Positions 1 through 9,198 of a stretch of 64,000 bases of DNA are shown here, piece by piece; position 1 is the first letter of the stretch; every line of letters begins with the position of its first letter. The notes beneath the pieces were generated by a model. It did not search any database and had not been told where the DNA came from. It was given only the letters and a program-made list of their open reading frames with translations. The position numbers and the translations under genes are program-made. This DNA comes from Terrimonas ferruginea DSM 30193 (GTDB lineage Bacteria > Bacteroidota > Bacteroidia > Chitinophagales > Chitinophagaceae): the NCBI RefSeq assembly GCF_000425585.1, contig NZ_KE384398.1, positions 400,416 to 464,415 of the forward strand. Direction: 5' to 3'.

Positions 1-105
1 CAGCCAAAGATGGTTACCAATTACTTAATACCTAATACTTATTACCTCACACTTAAAACTTATTACTTACAACTTATTACTTACTACTTATTACTTATCA
101 CTTTC
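1..105. repeat. Degenerate 7-bp tandem array
   Basis: Seen: AT-rich array with a 7-bp period built on ACTTATT/ACTTACA on the + strand. It begins inside the last codons of the NeuD-like gene, whose final residues Ile-Ser-Asn-Lys and stop are written by the repeat. Similar arrays follow other genes in the window. Confidence 0.75.
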
Positions 106-728
106 TGCGGATTGCCCACCACAACCACTCCATCCTCCACATCCTTCACCACCACACAACCCGCACCAACAATCACATTGCTGCCGATCGTTATGCCCTG
201 CCGGATCACCGCATTGGCACCGATAAAAGTATTTTCTCCCACCGTTACATTTCCGCTCAGCACCGCACCCGGACCGATATGCGCATACGCGCCGATCCGG
301 CATTCATGGTCGATACTACAGGAGGTATTGCAGATCACCCCTTCACCAATTGCCACCAATGGATTCAGGGTGGCATTGGCGGCTATCAGTATGCCGGTGC
401 CCAGCAGCACAGTGGGGCTGATAACGGCAGAGGGATGAATGACCGATGTGGCAGACCGGCCGGTCATTTGGGCAAGCGTTAAACTGATGCGCTTCCGCAA
501 CTGGTTATCGCCGATGGCTACAAAATAATCAGCCGATTCCAATACAGTCTTTGCCTCTTCCCCTGATTCAGGTCCGAGGTAAGCCAGACCAAACGGATTC
601 TTTTCTTTCTCCTCCCTGTCAAAATAACCCGCTATCTTCCCTCCCGCACGAAGCACGGCATCCGCCACCACATAACCGTGGCCGGAATAACCAATGAGCG
701 CGACAGGTTTGTCTGGCGTTATTTGCAT
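84..728 (-). CDS. NeuD/PglD-like sugar O- or N-acetyltransferase
   Basis: This 214-residue protein is a left-handed beta-helix acyltransferase of the NeuD/PglD type, expected to acetylate a nucleotide sugar or glycan with acetyl-CoA in the cytoplasm. The N-terminus has a Rossmann-like ALIGYSGHG loop (residues 10-18) as in PglD, which binds the UDP-sugar. Residues from about 95 onwards form hexapeptide repeats (GEGVICN, GENTFIG, GSNVIVG). It is the last gene of the polysaccharide operon, 93 nt after the preceding glycosyltransferase. Its final codons merge into the 7-bp repeat array. The class is certain, the substrate unknown. Confidence 0.85.
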   Translation of the reverse strand: MQITPDKPVALIGYSGHGYVVADAVLRAGGKIAGYFDREEKEKNPFGLAYLGPESGEEAKTVLESADYFVAIGDNQLRKRISLTLAQMTGRSATSVIHPSAVISPTVLLGTGILIAANATLNPLVAIGEGVICNTSCSIDHECRIGAYAHIGPGAVLSGNVTVGENTFIGANAVIRQGITIGSNVIVGAGCVVVKDVEDGVVVVGNPQKVISNK

Positions 729-821
729 ATGATTTTATCCGCGTAAGTCCGGCAGATCAGGTAAGAAAGCTTGTGCATGTCTGCGGCATCCCGCCGCGCA
801 AAGATAATACCATTAACGATT

Positions 822-2018
822 TTATCCCTTGCTACCTTTTGATATCCGGCCGGCAAGTTCGGCATATTTGCTTTTCAGCGCCTCCTGCACCACCTGCTGA
901 TCGTAGTCGGCAGTCACCTTGTTGCGCAGGTTTTGTGCGTATTCCTTCATTTCCCCGGGATGCTCCAGTGCCCATTGCACTTTTTCCAGCAGCTCTTTTT
1001 CGTCCCGCGGGCGGAACAGTATGCCTGTTTCATGGTCCGTAACGATATCGGAGTTGCCATTGATATCGGAACATACTACCGGGCATTCCATCGAACCGGC
1101 CTGCAGCAGCACATTCGGTAACCCTTCCCGGTAAGAGGGATGAATCAGCATATCCGCAATAGCCATATAATAACGCACTTCATCCGTCCAGTCGATATGG
1201 ATGATGCGCGGATCGGTTTTTAATATTTCCAGCACATCAGGCTGTACGGGATCCGACATTTCAACCGGCCCGAGCACAATGAGCCGGATGTTTTCGCCCA
1301 GTTGGCTGAAAGCCCGCAGCAGTTCGCTGATACCTTTGTCTTTCACCACACGGCCTACAAACAACAGGTAGCGGTTAGCGGGATCGTACCCCACCGACCC
1401 GCGGATATCGGCAAGTTTGCCTTGGTCGAGTGTTTCTTTATTGTAAAAAAAAGTGTCCACCCCGTTCACCGATCCTTTGCCGATCAATTGAACGGGCCTT
1501 GCCGTAATGTTGTATTCTTTGATCGTTTTGATCACGCCATTGCTTTCCGGACATATATCGGTGGCAAAGCGGCAGGTCAGCTTTTCGAGGGCGATCACGA
1601 TCTTCCTTTTCATTCCGCTTAGTCCAACGAACCGGTATCCTGTTGGCGTCAGCAACCGCACCGGCACGCGGGCGAAATATCCGGCGATCATGGCAAGCAG
1701 GCTTCCTTTCGGTGTACTGGCATGAATGATCAGCGGCTTTTCGCGGCGGAATACACGCCACAAACGGAACAAGGCCGCTATGTCTTGGAAGGGTGCGATC
1801 TCTCTTTCCATCGGCACACCGATCGTCCTTACTCCTTCCCGTTGCCCTACAATGTCCAGTTCTTTATCCGGTGCGGACAGCGCCACGATATCATAATAAG
1901 CGGAAAGATATTTTAATTGCCCCTTTAAAATGATATGCTGAAAAAGACCGGCGGTCGATACACGGATGATCTTTACGGATTGCAGGCTATCGGGGAGCGG
2001 TTGGGATGTGTTATTCAT
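822..2018 (-). CDS. GT4 family glycosyltransferase
   Basis: A 398-residue GT-B fold glycosyltransferase of family GT4. The retaining donor-site motif E-x7-E is recognisable as EGLPNVLLQAG near residue 298, followed by a typical nucleotide-sugar pocket (VCSDINGNSDIV). The N-terminal acceptor domain contains HASTPKGS and a TPTGYRF loop, as in transferases that add a sugar to a lipid-linked repeat unit such as PglA/WcaL relatives. It starts 4 nt after the stop of the polymerase-like gene, so the two are translationally close. The donor and linkage cannot be read from sequence. Confidence 0.85.
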   Translation of the reverse strand: MNNTSQPLPDSLQSVKIIRVSTAGLFQHIILKGQLKYLSAYYDIVALSAPDKELDIVGQREGVRTIGVPMEREIAPFQDIAALFRLWRVFRREKPLIIHASTPKGSLLAMIAGYFARVPVRLLTPTGYRFVGLSGMKRKIVIALEKLTCRFATDICPESNGVIKTIKEYNITARPVQLIGKGSVNGVDTFFYNKETLDQGKLADIRGSVGYDPANRYLLFVGRVVKDKGISELLRAFSQLGENIRLIVLGPVEMSDPVQPDVLEILKTDPRIIHIDWTDEVRYYMAIADMLIHPSYREGLPNVLLQAGSMECPVVCSDINGNSDIVTDHETGILFRPRDEKELLEKVQWALEHPGEMKEYAQNLRNKVTADYDQQVVQEALKSKYAELAGRISKGSKG

Positions 2019-2021
2019 AAA

Positions 2022-3410
2022 TTAAAACAAACGCCTTCCGAAAACAACAGAGGGCGAAAATTTTCCGGATTGATCCATTACAATAAAAACCATCATCAGG
2101 AAAAACGGCAGACAGGGAATTTTATAGCGCGCCAGGGAACCGAAATTGGCGGTGGTAACCCCCACGATACCGGCAAACACAAATGCAAATACAAAACAGA
2201 AAACCAGTACGGGAGAGGAAAAAACCGTTTTGAAAAAACGCCTGAACCCTATTTTACGGAATGCCATATAGATCAGGCAGAGAAAAGCGAACGCCTCCAG
2301 CGCACTGATCAGCATGAGCGGATTACGCACTTCAAAAAGAAATGGCCGGAAGAACGTAGTGATCACGCCCAGTGGAAATAAAAGAAGCAAACTGGCAAAA
2401 GAATCGCCAATCGGCCCTACCGAATAACCCGATCCCGTGGATTCTTCGAGTTTGCTGTATTCATCCTGCAAACCCTGCGCAGTTTCCACAATCCGTTCGG
2501 TTGAATATTGCGAAGCCAGTTCTGTCTGCGTCAGTTTACCCAACAACAATACTCCGCCTACCAATGCGCCGGCGAAAAGGAATAAGGTAGCCAGGCGGCG
2601 TACCCCGCTGTCGGCAATGCGCTTGCGGAATCCCAGGAACATCCAAAGGATAAACGCCGGTAACAGGCAAAGCAGGATATAGGGTTTGATATAAAGCAAC
2701 AGCGTACAACACGCCAGTAATATGATGAGGGAAACGAATACTTTACGTTTGGTAAAGAATATCTGGTAGGCGGCGTAAAGTGCAAAGCCCAACGATCCCA
2801 TACAGATCGAATCTTTCAGCAAGGAGCCGCCCCAAAACAATATGGACGGGAGGAAAAGAATGGAAAGCGCAAATTTCCACTGCAACCGCGGAAACATTTC
2901 GCAAAACATTTTATAAATGCGCCAGCAGCCTGCAAAAGAAAACAAAGAGAGGCAGAAACTGATACATACATAACTATTGCCAAACAGCAGGGAGAAGGGA
3001 AGCGCAAACTTACATACGGCAAACGTGCCCGCATTTTCCATATAATAATGCGTAACCGAATGCCCGTCGTACATGAAGTAGGTGTAGATAGGATTGGACG
3101 GCTCCATTTTCTCTACCAGAAAAATATCTGCCAGGTGGCTCCAGTCGTCCGACACGGCATGATACATGTCGGTAACACCGCGATAATACATGAGCGTATC
3201 GCCCGCACCATAATAGTACTGAACGATCACTGCATAGAAGAATACGAATACAAGCCGCCATACGAGCGCCGGTATAAAATACCGCTGCATCTGGAGGCCG
3301 TTGTACTTCCTGCGCTTGATGTACATAAAAATAAACATCAGCAACAGGCAAAGCGGAACCAGATAAAAATCCGAATCCCTGAATAATCTTGTGTCAGTTA
3401 TTTCATTCAT
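2022..3410 (-). CDS. Multi-pass membrane protein, probable Wzy/EpsG-like polysaccharide polymerase
   Basis: A 462-residue integral membrane protein with about ten hydrophobic segments. The first is near residues 15-30 and the last two near 395-450. A large loop lies between helices 2 and 3 (about residues 65-125), and a second, polar loop lies around residues 295-330. This layout and its place between glycosyltransferases, in a locus that already has a Wzx flippase, make it the best candidate for the repeat-unit polymerase. Wzy proteins diverge too much for a sequence motif to prove it. The downstream GT4 start overlaps none of it, but its own start overlaps the preceding GT gene by 8 nt. Confidence 0.65.
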   Translation of the reverse strand: MNEITDTRLFRDSDFYLVPLCLLLMFIFMYIKRRKYNGLQMQRYFIPALVWRLVFVFFYAVIVQYYYGAGDTLMYYRGVTDMYHAVSDDWSHLADIFLVEKMEPSNPIYTYFMYDGHSVTHYYMENAGTFAVCKFALPFSLLFGNSYVCISFCLSLFSFAGCWRIYKMFCEMFPRLQWKFALSILFLPSILFWGGSLLKDSICMGSLGFALYAAYQIFFTKRKVFVSLIILLACCTLLLYIKPYILLCLLPAFILWMFLGFRKRIADSGVRRLATLFLFAGALVGGVLLLGKLTQTELASQYSTERIVETAQGLQDEYSKLEESTGSGYSVGPIGDSFASLLLLFPLGVITTFFRPFLFEVRNPLMLISALEAFAFLCLIYMAFRKIGFRRFFKTVFSSPVLVFCFVFAFVFAGIVGVTTANFGSLARYKIPCLPFFLMMVFIVMDQSGKFSPSVVFGRRLF

Positions 3411-4554
3411 GGCCGGCTTTTATTACCTGCTGATAAAAATCGAGATATTTCCGGGTCATCCCTTCCATATTGAACTGCTCATGAAGTGCTTTTCTTCCCC
3501 CCATGACAATACGTTCACGCAACGAAGGGTCTGCCAGTAAACGCAGGGTTTGTTGTGCCAGATCTTCCGCCGAATAAGGTGTTGCGAGCAAGCCATTTAC
3601 CTCATGTTGCACAATTTCATTTCCTGCGGCCAGGTCAAAAGCCACAACCGGTACGCCTGCCGCAAATCCGTCCAGGAATACCAGTCCAAAAGCTTCCCAC
3701 AACGAAGGCATCCAGATCACCGAAGCCTTTTGCAGTTCTGCCAGCAGGTTATGCTGGTATCCCTCAAATATAATATGCTCCTGCAAACCGGCTTCTTTCA
3801 CTTTTTGCTTCAGCTCTTCTTCCCTTACGCCCATGCCGTAAAAATGCAAGGTTGCCTCCGGATATTGCTTCCGTATTTTTCCAAATGCTTCAATAGCATA
3901 ATCGTGTCCTTTCCGCCTGATCAACCGGCCGGGAAGTGCAATCCTTACCTGCGACGGAGGCAGCGGAACAGGCAGTATTTCTTTTTGTTCATAGCCATGA
4001 TGAATGATTGCTTTCTTTTTTCCTTTCAATAAATTGACCTGTTGAAAAAAACGGCTGACGATATCTGAAATAAGAATGAATCCGTCCAGTTGCCGGTAAA
4101 TCCATCTTGTTACCTGGTAATAAGGAGTCAGGTATATTTTGGGGGTAACGTTAAAACCGTATTTGTTTTCATACCGGTCTGTATAGCTGTGCATGGTGCT
4201 CACCACCGGCACATCGATACGGCGGCGGAATTTCAATACCGCCAGCCAGAAATCGGCTTGTTTGAGATGGCTGTGCAGGAGGTCGTACCTGCCGTCGGCG
4301 ATTTTTTGCTGTAATGTTTTAAAAATTCCTTTTTCATACACTTTCGTGTAAGCATGTGTGGTAATCGCCACCCCCATCGATTTCAGTTCGCCGGCTATGC
4401 GCAGGGCCGCATCGCTGTTTGCCTGTTGATAAGCGATCCAGCATTCGGTTTGCGAATGCTGATTTAGTGCGGGAAGTAATTGCAGTAATAATTTCTCTGC
4501 ACCACCATAACCGCCGATATTAATAACGTGTAATACTTTCATGGATTCGTTCAT
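3403..4554 (-). CDS. GT4 family glycosyltransferase
   Basis: A 383-residue GT4 enzyme. The N-terminus VLHVINIGGYGGAEKLLLQL is the glycine-rich GGAE acceptor-site loop typical of this family, and WEAFGLVFLDG near residue 287 is the donor-site E-x7-E-like motif (here E and D). The ATG overlaps the TGA of the upstream gene (TGATG), so translation is probably coupled. A Met four codons in is an alternative start. It probably adds one sugar to the lipid-linked repeat unit at the inner membrane. Confidence 0.86.
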   Translation of the reverse strand: MNESMKVLHVINIGGYGGAEKLLLQLLPALNQHSQTECWIAYQQANSDAALRIAGELKSMGVAITTHAYTKVYEKGIFKTLQQKIADGRYDLLHSHLKQADFWLAVLKFRRRIDVPVVSTMHSYTDRYENKYGFNVTPKIYLTPYYQVTRWIYRQLDGFILISDIVSRFFQQVNLLKGKKKAIIHHGYEQKEILPVPLPPSQVRIALPGRLIRRKGHDYAIEAFGKIRKQYPEATLHFYGMGVREEELKQKVKEAGLQEHIIFEGYQHNLLAELQKASVIWMPSLWEAFGLVFLDGFAAGVPVVAFDLAAGNEIVQHEVNGLLATPYSAEDLAQQTLRLLADPSLRERIVMGGRKALHEQFNMEGMTRKYLDFYQQVIKAGHE

Positions 4555-5654
4555 CAGCCTTGCAGCAAGGGCTGGTAATTCAGGAACAATCGTTCCAGTG
4601 AAAATTCTTTTTCTGCGTGAAGCCGTGCATTAAGCGACAACTTTTTGCGTAGTTCTTCGTGTTCCAGTATTTCTTTGATGTAATTGCAAAGAGCATTTGC
4701 ATCGCCCGGTGTGTAAAGCAATGCATTTTCGCCATGCGTCACCATATTGTTCACACCCCATACATCACTCACCACCGAAGGCAGGCCGCAGGCCATTGCC
4801 TGCATGATGGAGTTGCTCATCGTTTCACCGTGCGTGGCATGCACGTATATGTCGAGCGACTGCATGAAATCGACCAGGTCTTTTTCAGGCAACATGCCAC
4901 AGAAGTCCACATCGTCAGCAATGTTCAATGAGTTTGCCAGCTCTTTCAATTCCGTCATGGTTTCACCATCACCGGCAATTCTCAGTTTCAGATGATAGCC
5001 GGGCATTTCAGCTTTGAGTCGGGCAAATGCCTTGAGCAGCACGGGATGATCTTTGATGCGCTGCAAACGGCTTTGCATGCCAATGACCACCGTCTGATCG
5101 ATATTGCGCGCTGGCACGGGTTTATAAATATCCGTATCCAGCCCATTGGGAATAATATTGGTACGCCGGAAGAGAAAAGGCAGTTTCAGTTTTTTTACAG
5201 CCCCTTCTTTCGCCTCTTCTGTAAGAAATACCAACCGGTTGGCAAACAAGCCGGCGAGCGCCAGGAACACCCATTCTTTTTTTGTTTTAAGATGATGGGC
5301 CTGCGTGTCGCGGACAACGATCCGTTTACCTCTTGAGAATAATTTATACGCGATCACAGGCAGGATGAGTGTGGGTCCGTGCAGGAAAACGGTATCGGGT
5401 TTATTCTTCTTCAGTAGTCCATATATACGCCGCAGGGTAGGCATGTCCAATCCGGGACTTTTTTTAAAGAACACATAGGGAATGTGCAGGCTTTCGCATT
5501 TGCGCACATAATCGGGTTGCACTTCTTCTATACCGCAGAATAATGCTTCGGTATGAAAGACCTGTTGCTTATCGCCTTTAACGATCGAAAAGAAAACATT
5601 TCCGTGGCCGCCGAGGCCACTATAAAGAATGTGCAGGATTTTTTGCTGGCTCAT
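4554..5654 (-). CDS. GT4 family glycosyltransferase
   Basis: A 366-residue GT4 enzyme when started at the ATG at 5654. A longer frame exists but would run into the DUF4838 gene. The chosen start leaves 5 nt after that gene and gives a normal N-terminus (KILHILYSGLGGHGNVF). The donor-site region HGETMSNSIMQAMACGLPSVV lies near residue 275, with Glu at both key positions replaced in part (E and Q). The role is assembly of the exopolysaccharide repeat. Specificity is unknown. Confidence 0.85.
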   Translation of the reverse strand: MSQQKILHILYSGLGGHGNVFFSIVKGDKQQVFHTEALFCGIEEVQPDYVRKCESLHIPYVFFKKSPGLDMPTLRRIYGLLKKNKPDTVFLHGPTLILPVIAYKLFSRGKRIVVRDTQAHHLKTKKEWVFLALAGLFANRLVFLTEEAKEGAVKKLKLPFLFRRTNIIPNGLDTDIYKPVPARNIDQTVVIGMQSRLQRIKDHPVLLKAFARLKAEMPGYHLKLRIAGDGETMTELKELANSLNIADDVDFCGMLPEKDLVDFMQSLDIYVHATHGETMSNSIMQAMACGLPSVVSDVWGVNNMVTHGENALLYTPGDANALCNYIKEILEHEELRKKLSLNARLHAEKEFSLERLFLNYQPLLQG

Positions 5655-5659
5655 AAAGA

Positions 5660-8119
5660 TCAGTCGGGCATAAAGAAATACCGTGGTTCGCGGCTGATCA
5701 GCGGCGGAACGCCAAGCAGGTGCAGGCGCCCCATCTGGTAGTGTACAGACCACCAGCCCGCATCGGCATCGGTTACGTTGAATTCAAGAAGATTTTCAGC
5801 TGTCGGAGATTCTTTCATTTTGTTTCCTGCATCGTAAATACGCATCCAGTCTGTTTTGTAGATATAAAATTTGCGCGTGCCTTTCGGTACATAGAAATAA
5901 AAATAATTATAAAATCCACCCTGGAGCGGTGAAGTAGCAGAAGCCACAATCGAATAAGTCAGCTTATGAGGAAAGTAAGCCGTTACACCGGCCGCGTCAT
6001 TGTCCTCGATGACCACAATGTATTTGCTGCGTTGCAGTTTGCGGAAGTCCACCGTTACCTCGCCATCATTGGCGGTATAGTATGCTTCGGAAAGCGGTGC
6101 TTCGCCCGGCCTGAGGTTATTATTCCACGGATACACTTTTACAGTTAGCCGTCCGGATGGGTTCAGCCTTCCACCTTTCAGTTTCATCCATGCGGAGTCC
6201 GAACGCTTTGTATCGATCAGCATCATGATATTACCCTGGAAAGTCATTGAGGGACCAAACGGATGCACAACACCTGGTACCCCCATCGCTTTTACTTCCT
6301 GCGCCGACAAAAACGGGGCAGCATTATATAACCGGACATCTCCGGTACGTTTTAGCGTAGAAAGGTAACTGCGTGTGTATTGCTGCCAGTCTTTTTTGCT
6401 ACGGGGAAAACTAACCGCCGCCTTGGTACGATAAGCCGAGCGCATTTCATTACCCCAGGTAGTGACCGGCATACCGGCTTCACCCGGCATAATATTGAGC
6501 GCCGCATAAGAAGCTACCACACCTTCTTCCATGATCTCTGCGAGATAGGCGAGCAATTCTGTTGTCTTCTGATTTCTTTGAGCAGCGGGTACCTCACTAT
6601 ATTCTTTCTGCAAGCGCACATAATGCAGGTACAGGCCGATTTGCTGCAGGCGTTGTAATTCCGCTGCATCGTTGCACTCGTTCATGGCTGCTTGCAGGGT
6701 GGAGAACCAGTTGTATAATTCATTTTCGGTGATCAGTGGGTTACCATTCCACGATTCGAAGAGCGGGCGTATGCGCGACTGGGTTTGCGGAAAACAATCG
6801 CGATAAAATTTAGTCAATACTGCAGCAGTATCCGTTCCGGTATCCCAGGCAAGCGCTGCCGTAAGAAAATGTCCGATGCCCTTGGGGATCCAGGCATAAG
6901 TTGTTTCTGCCTGGTAAGACGACACACCGGCCTTACTGAGCTTTTTCATCCACGATACCACAGTGGGATAACTCGCGGCCATGCCGGCACCCGGCAGATC
7001 GCGGTTGCTTTCAAACACACTGTAGTACATGTAAATGCCCAGCGACTTCGTTTTCGTTTTCCAACGGCTGATCAATTCGTCCGTAGAATATTTCGATGTA
7101 TTGAAGCCATTCGTCAGCGTAACAAAAATATTGTCTTCAAGATTATAACGCGGTATGTCGATATGATCGTTGTAGGCGAGTATCCCAATCTTTTTACCCG
7201 GATGTGTGCGGCGGAGTTTCTTTGCTACTTCGTTGGTAAAATAAAACACCTGGTCGCTGGCATTGCTGCCTACGCGGCGGGCGGCGGCGAGATCACTATA
7301 AGAAGGTCCGTCGAATGGTTCGAGTGAAAGCATGGGCACCGGTTTGCCGCGACGGTCAGCTGCATCAAATTGCGTGGCGAGCCAGCGCCAGGCAAGCTCG
7401 CTTACTGCGGGAAGGCCATAGTTCAATGTTGTGCCCCATTGCACATTGCCATTGACAAGCGGCTTGCTGAGATAATCGCGGTTAGCTTCAAATGCTGCGC
7501 GATTGTCTGCTACCAATCCATAATAGGCATGTACATTATAGGTCTGAAGACTGCCGCCCATTCCATTGGTGCGTTCCCAGAAATAATATTGTTCGGCCAG
7601 CCTGTCGGAGCCATAGCCCCATCCCGGTGTAATTTTTCTGTAGGCAAAATCCGGTCGCGTCAGTAGTTCAAACGACTGGTATATTTTTTTACTGGTGGGT
7701 TTAATATGCCAGGCGGGGTTAGGAAAATAATAACGGAAGCCTAATTGCTGCAGATAGCGATACATGCCCTGGCGAAGTCCTTCCGCCGTATTGGCACATA
7801 CATAAGCATAGGCATTGGTGGACTTTATATAAATACCTTCATCGCCATAAGAAGAAAGTTTGGAAGGATACTGTCTGAACTTATCGCGGTCGCGGGTAGT
7901 AAAATAAATGCCTTTGCCATTGAACCGGTTGATGCTGTCGGCAATCACGCGACCATAGAAATCGTTGAGAATACGTATAACTTCCCTTGCCGATGCCTTC
8001 TCTTCCGGGGAAGCCGAGGTTTCAAAATAAACACGCACGGTTTCCTGCGCGCGAACCACTCCGGTGGACAGCAGCAGTAAACTCAGTACAACAATAAGAA
8101 GCTTGTTATTTTTCATCAT
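5660..8119 (-). CDS. Secreted DUF4838-type protein of a polysaccharide locus
   Basis: An 819-residue protein with a signal peptide (hydrophobic residues 6-22, cleavage near VRAQ). The body resembles the DUF4838 family seen in Bacteroidota polysaccharide clusters. The N-terminal part looks like the domain that precedes GH67/GH20-like barrels (YLQQLGFRYYFPNPAWHI, residues about 120-145), and the middle has GILAYNDH and MYYSVFESNRD segments that suggest a TIM barrel. A C-terminal beta-rich part follows. The activity is not established for this family, and a periplasmic or surface glycan-modifying enzyme is an inference. It overlaps the acyltransferase start by 4 nt. Confidence 0.7.
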   Translation of the reverse strand: MMKNNKLLIVVLSLLLLSTGVVRAQETVRVYFETSASPEEKASAREVIRILNDFYGRVIADSINRFNGKGIYFTTRDRDKFRQYPSKLSSYGDEGIYIKSTNAYAYVCANTAEGLRQGMYRYLQQLGFRYYFPNPAWHIKPTSKKIYQSFELLTRPDFAYRKITPGWGYGSDRLAEQYYFWERTNGMGGSLQTYNVHAYYGLVADNRAAFEANRDYLSKPLVNGNVQWGTTLNYGLPAVSELAWRWLATQFDAADRRGKPVPMLSLEPFDGPSYSDLAAARRVGSNASDQVFYFTNEVAKKLRRTHPGKKIGILAYNDHIDIPRYNLEDNIFVTLTNGFNTSKYSTDELISRWKTKTKSLGIYMYYSVFESNRDLPGAGMAASYPTVVSWMKKLSKAGVSSYQAETTYAWIPKGIGHFLTAALAWDTGTDTAAVLTKFYRDCFPQTQSRIRPLFESWNGNPLITENELYNWFSTLQAAMNECNDAAELQRLQQIGLYLHYVRLQKEYSEVPAAQRNQKTTELLAYLAEIMEEGVVASYAALNIMPGEAGMPVTTWGNEMRSAYRTKAAVSFPRSKKDWQQYTRSYLSTLKRTGDVRLYNAAPFLSAQEVKAMGVPGVVHPFGPSMTFQGNIMMLIDTKRSDSAWMKLKGGRLNPSGRLTVKVYPWNNNLRPGEAPLSEAYYTANDGEVTVDFRKLQRSKYIVVIEDNDAAGVTAYFPHKLTYSIVASATSPLQGGFYNYFYFYVPKGTRKFYIYKTDWMRIYDAGNKMKESPTAENLLEFNVTDADAGWWSVHYQMGRLHLLGVPPLISREPRYFFMPD

Positions 8120-9198
8120 GGTTCCTTTGCAACCGTCAGTCCGGGCTGTCGCTTCTTGTTAAGCCAGCCGATGAGTGGTCGCTCAATCCACCGGTAAAAC
8201 AATAAGCCTGCCACGCAGATGGCGATTATCAAAAGGATGGTTAAAACGTGGAGTAACGTTGCATCGGTAATGCCGGCAGACACCAGGATCCGCATGCCGG
8301 CGGCCAGCAGCGGGAGGTGGATAAGATAAAGAGAATAGGAGGCGTCGCCCAGGGCGAGCAGTAATCGTGAAGGACGGACCAGGCCACCTTCTGTCTCCAA
8401 ACGGATAAGTGAAATAATTATTAAAGAAGAAGGCAGGCCAAATATAACCACCCGGTTGAGCGAACCGTGAAAGATCATGATATCTCTTACGGCCAGCCAC
8501 CCTCCCGCTATAAACCCGGCGATACCGGCGACCAGCAGAATTTTGGCCAGGCGAACATTGAGTTTCTTCCACAGAAAAGCGACCGCAATGCCCAGCAGGA
8601 ATTCGATGTTCATCGGAAAGAGCAGGATGGTCATCCAGGGACCTCTGTCGGTTTCACCGATCAGTACAAGTAACAGTCCGTAAAGAGCCAGTACCGCCGC
8701 AAATACGATCTTCCTTTTTACCAGGAAAAACCCGGCAAATAAGACATAAAAGAATAATTCACAGGTCAGGGTCCAGCTTACACCATTCACCATTTCGTGA
8801 CCGGGCAGCAACAAAAGCGAGCCCAGCATTTTATCGAGGCGGAAAATATCATGATTACCGTAATGACTCCAGAATACCCAATGCAACGCCAGGAATACAA
8901 AAAACAAAACCCAGTAGGGCGGATAGATCCTGACGAACCGTCTCCGTAAATAACCGGGAAGATTGCGCGCGTCGGATGTCAGGTGAAAACAGGAATAGGT
9001 GATAATGAATCCGCTCAACACGAAAAATATATCTACTCCTGCTCCGCCAAAGGCAAAAACATCTCCCAGGAAAGTATTTCCGCTGACGAACTTGAAAGTA
9101 AATCCTGCATGCATAAGCACTACCAATAAGCTGGCAATGCCCCTTAACACCTGCAGGTATTGTAACGTATATCCTTTCGCGGGTTTTATTGCATCCAT
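8116..9198 (-). CDS. Acyltransferase family 3 (OafA/YrhL-like) membrane protein
   Basis: A 360-residue membrane O-acyltransferase with about ten transmembrane helices. The N-terminus has LRGIASLLVVLMHA with the conserved Arg and His of this family, and GVDIFFVLSGF, the second family signature, near residues 54-64. Such proteins transfer acetyl or succinyl groups across the membrane onto sugars of O-antigen or exopolysaccharide. The start overlaps the 3' end of the asparagine synthetase gene by 13 nt and the stop overlaps the DUF4838 gene by 4 nt, so it sits firmly in the operon. Confidence 0.88.
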   Translation of the reverse strand: MDAIKPAKGYTLQYLQVLRGIASLLVVLMHAGFTFKFVSGNTFLGDVFAFGGAGVDIFFVLSGFIITYSCFHLTSDARNLPGYLRRRFVRIYPPYWVLFFVFLALHWVFWSHYGNHDIFRLDKMLGSLLLLPGHEMVNGVSWTLTCELFFYVLFAGFFLVKRKIVFAAVLALYGLLLVLIGETDRGPWMTILLFPMNIEFLLGIAVAFLWKKLNVRLAKILLVAGIAGFIAGGWLAVRDIMIFHGSLNRVVIFGLPSSLIIISLIRLETEGGLVRPSRLLLALGDASYSLYLIHLPLLAAGMRILVSAGITDATLLHVLTILLIIAICVAGLLFYRWIERPLIGWLNKKRQPGLTVAKEP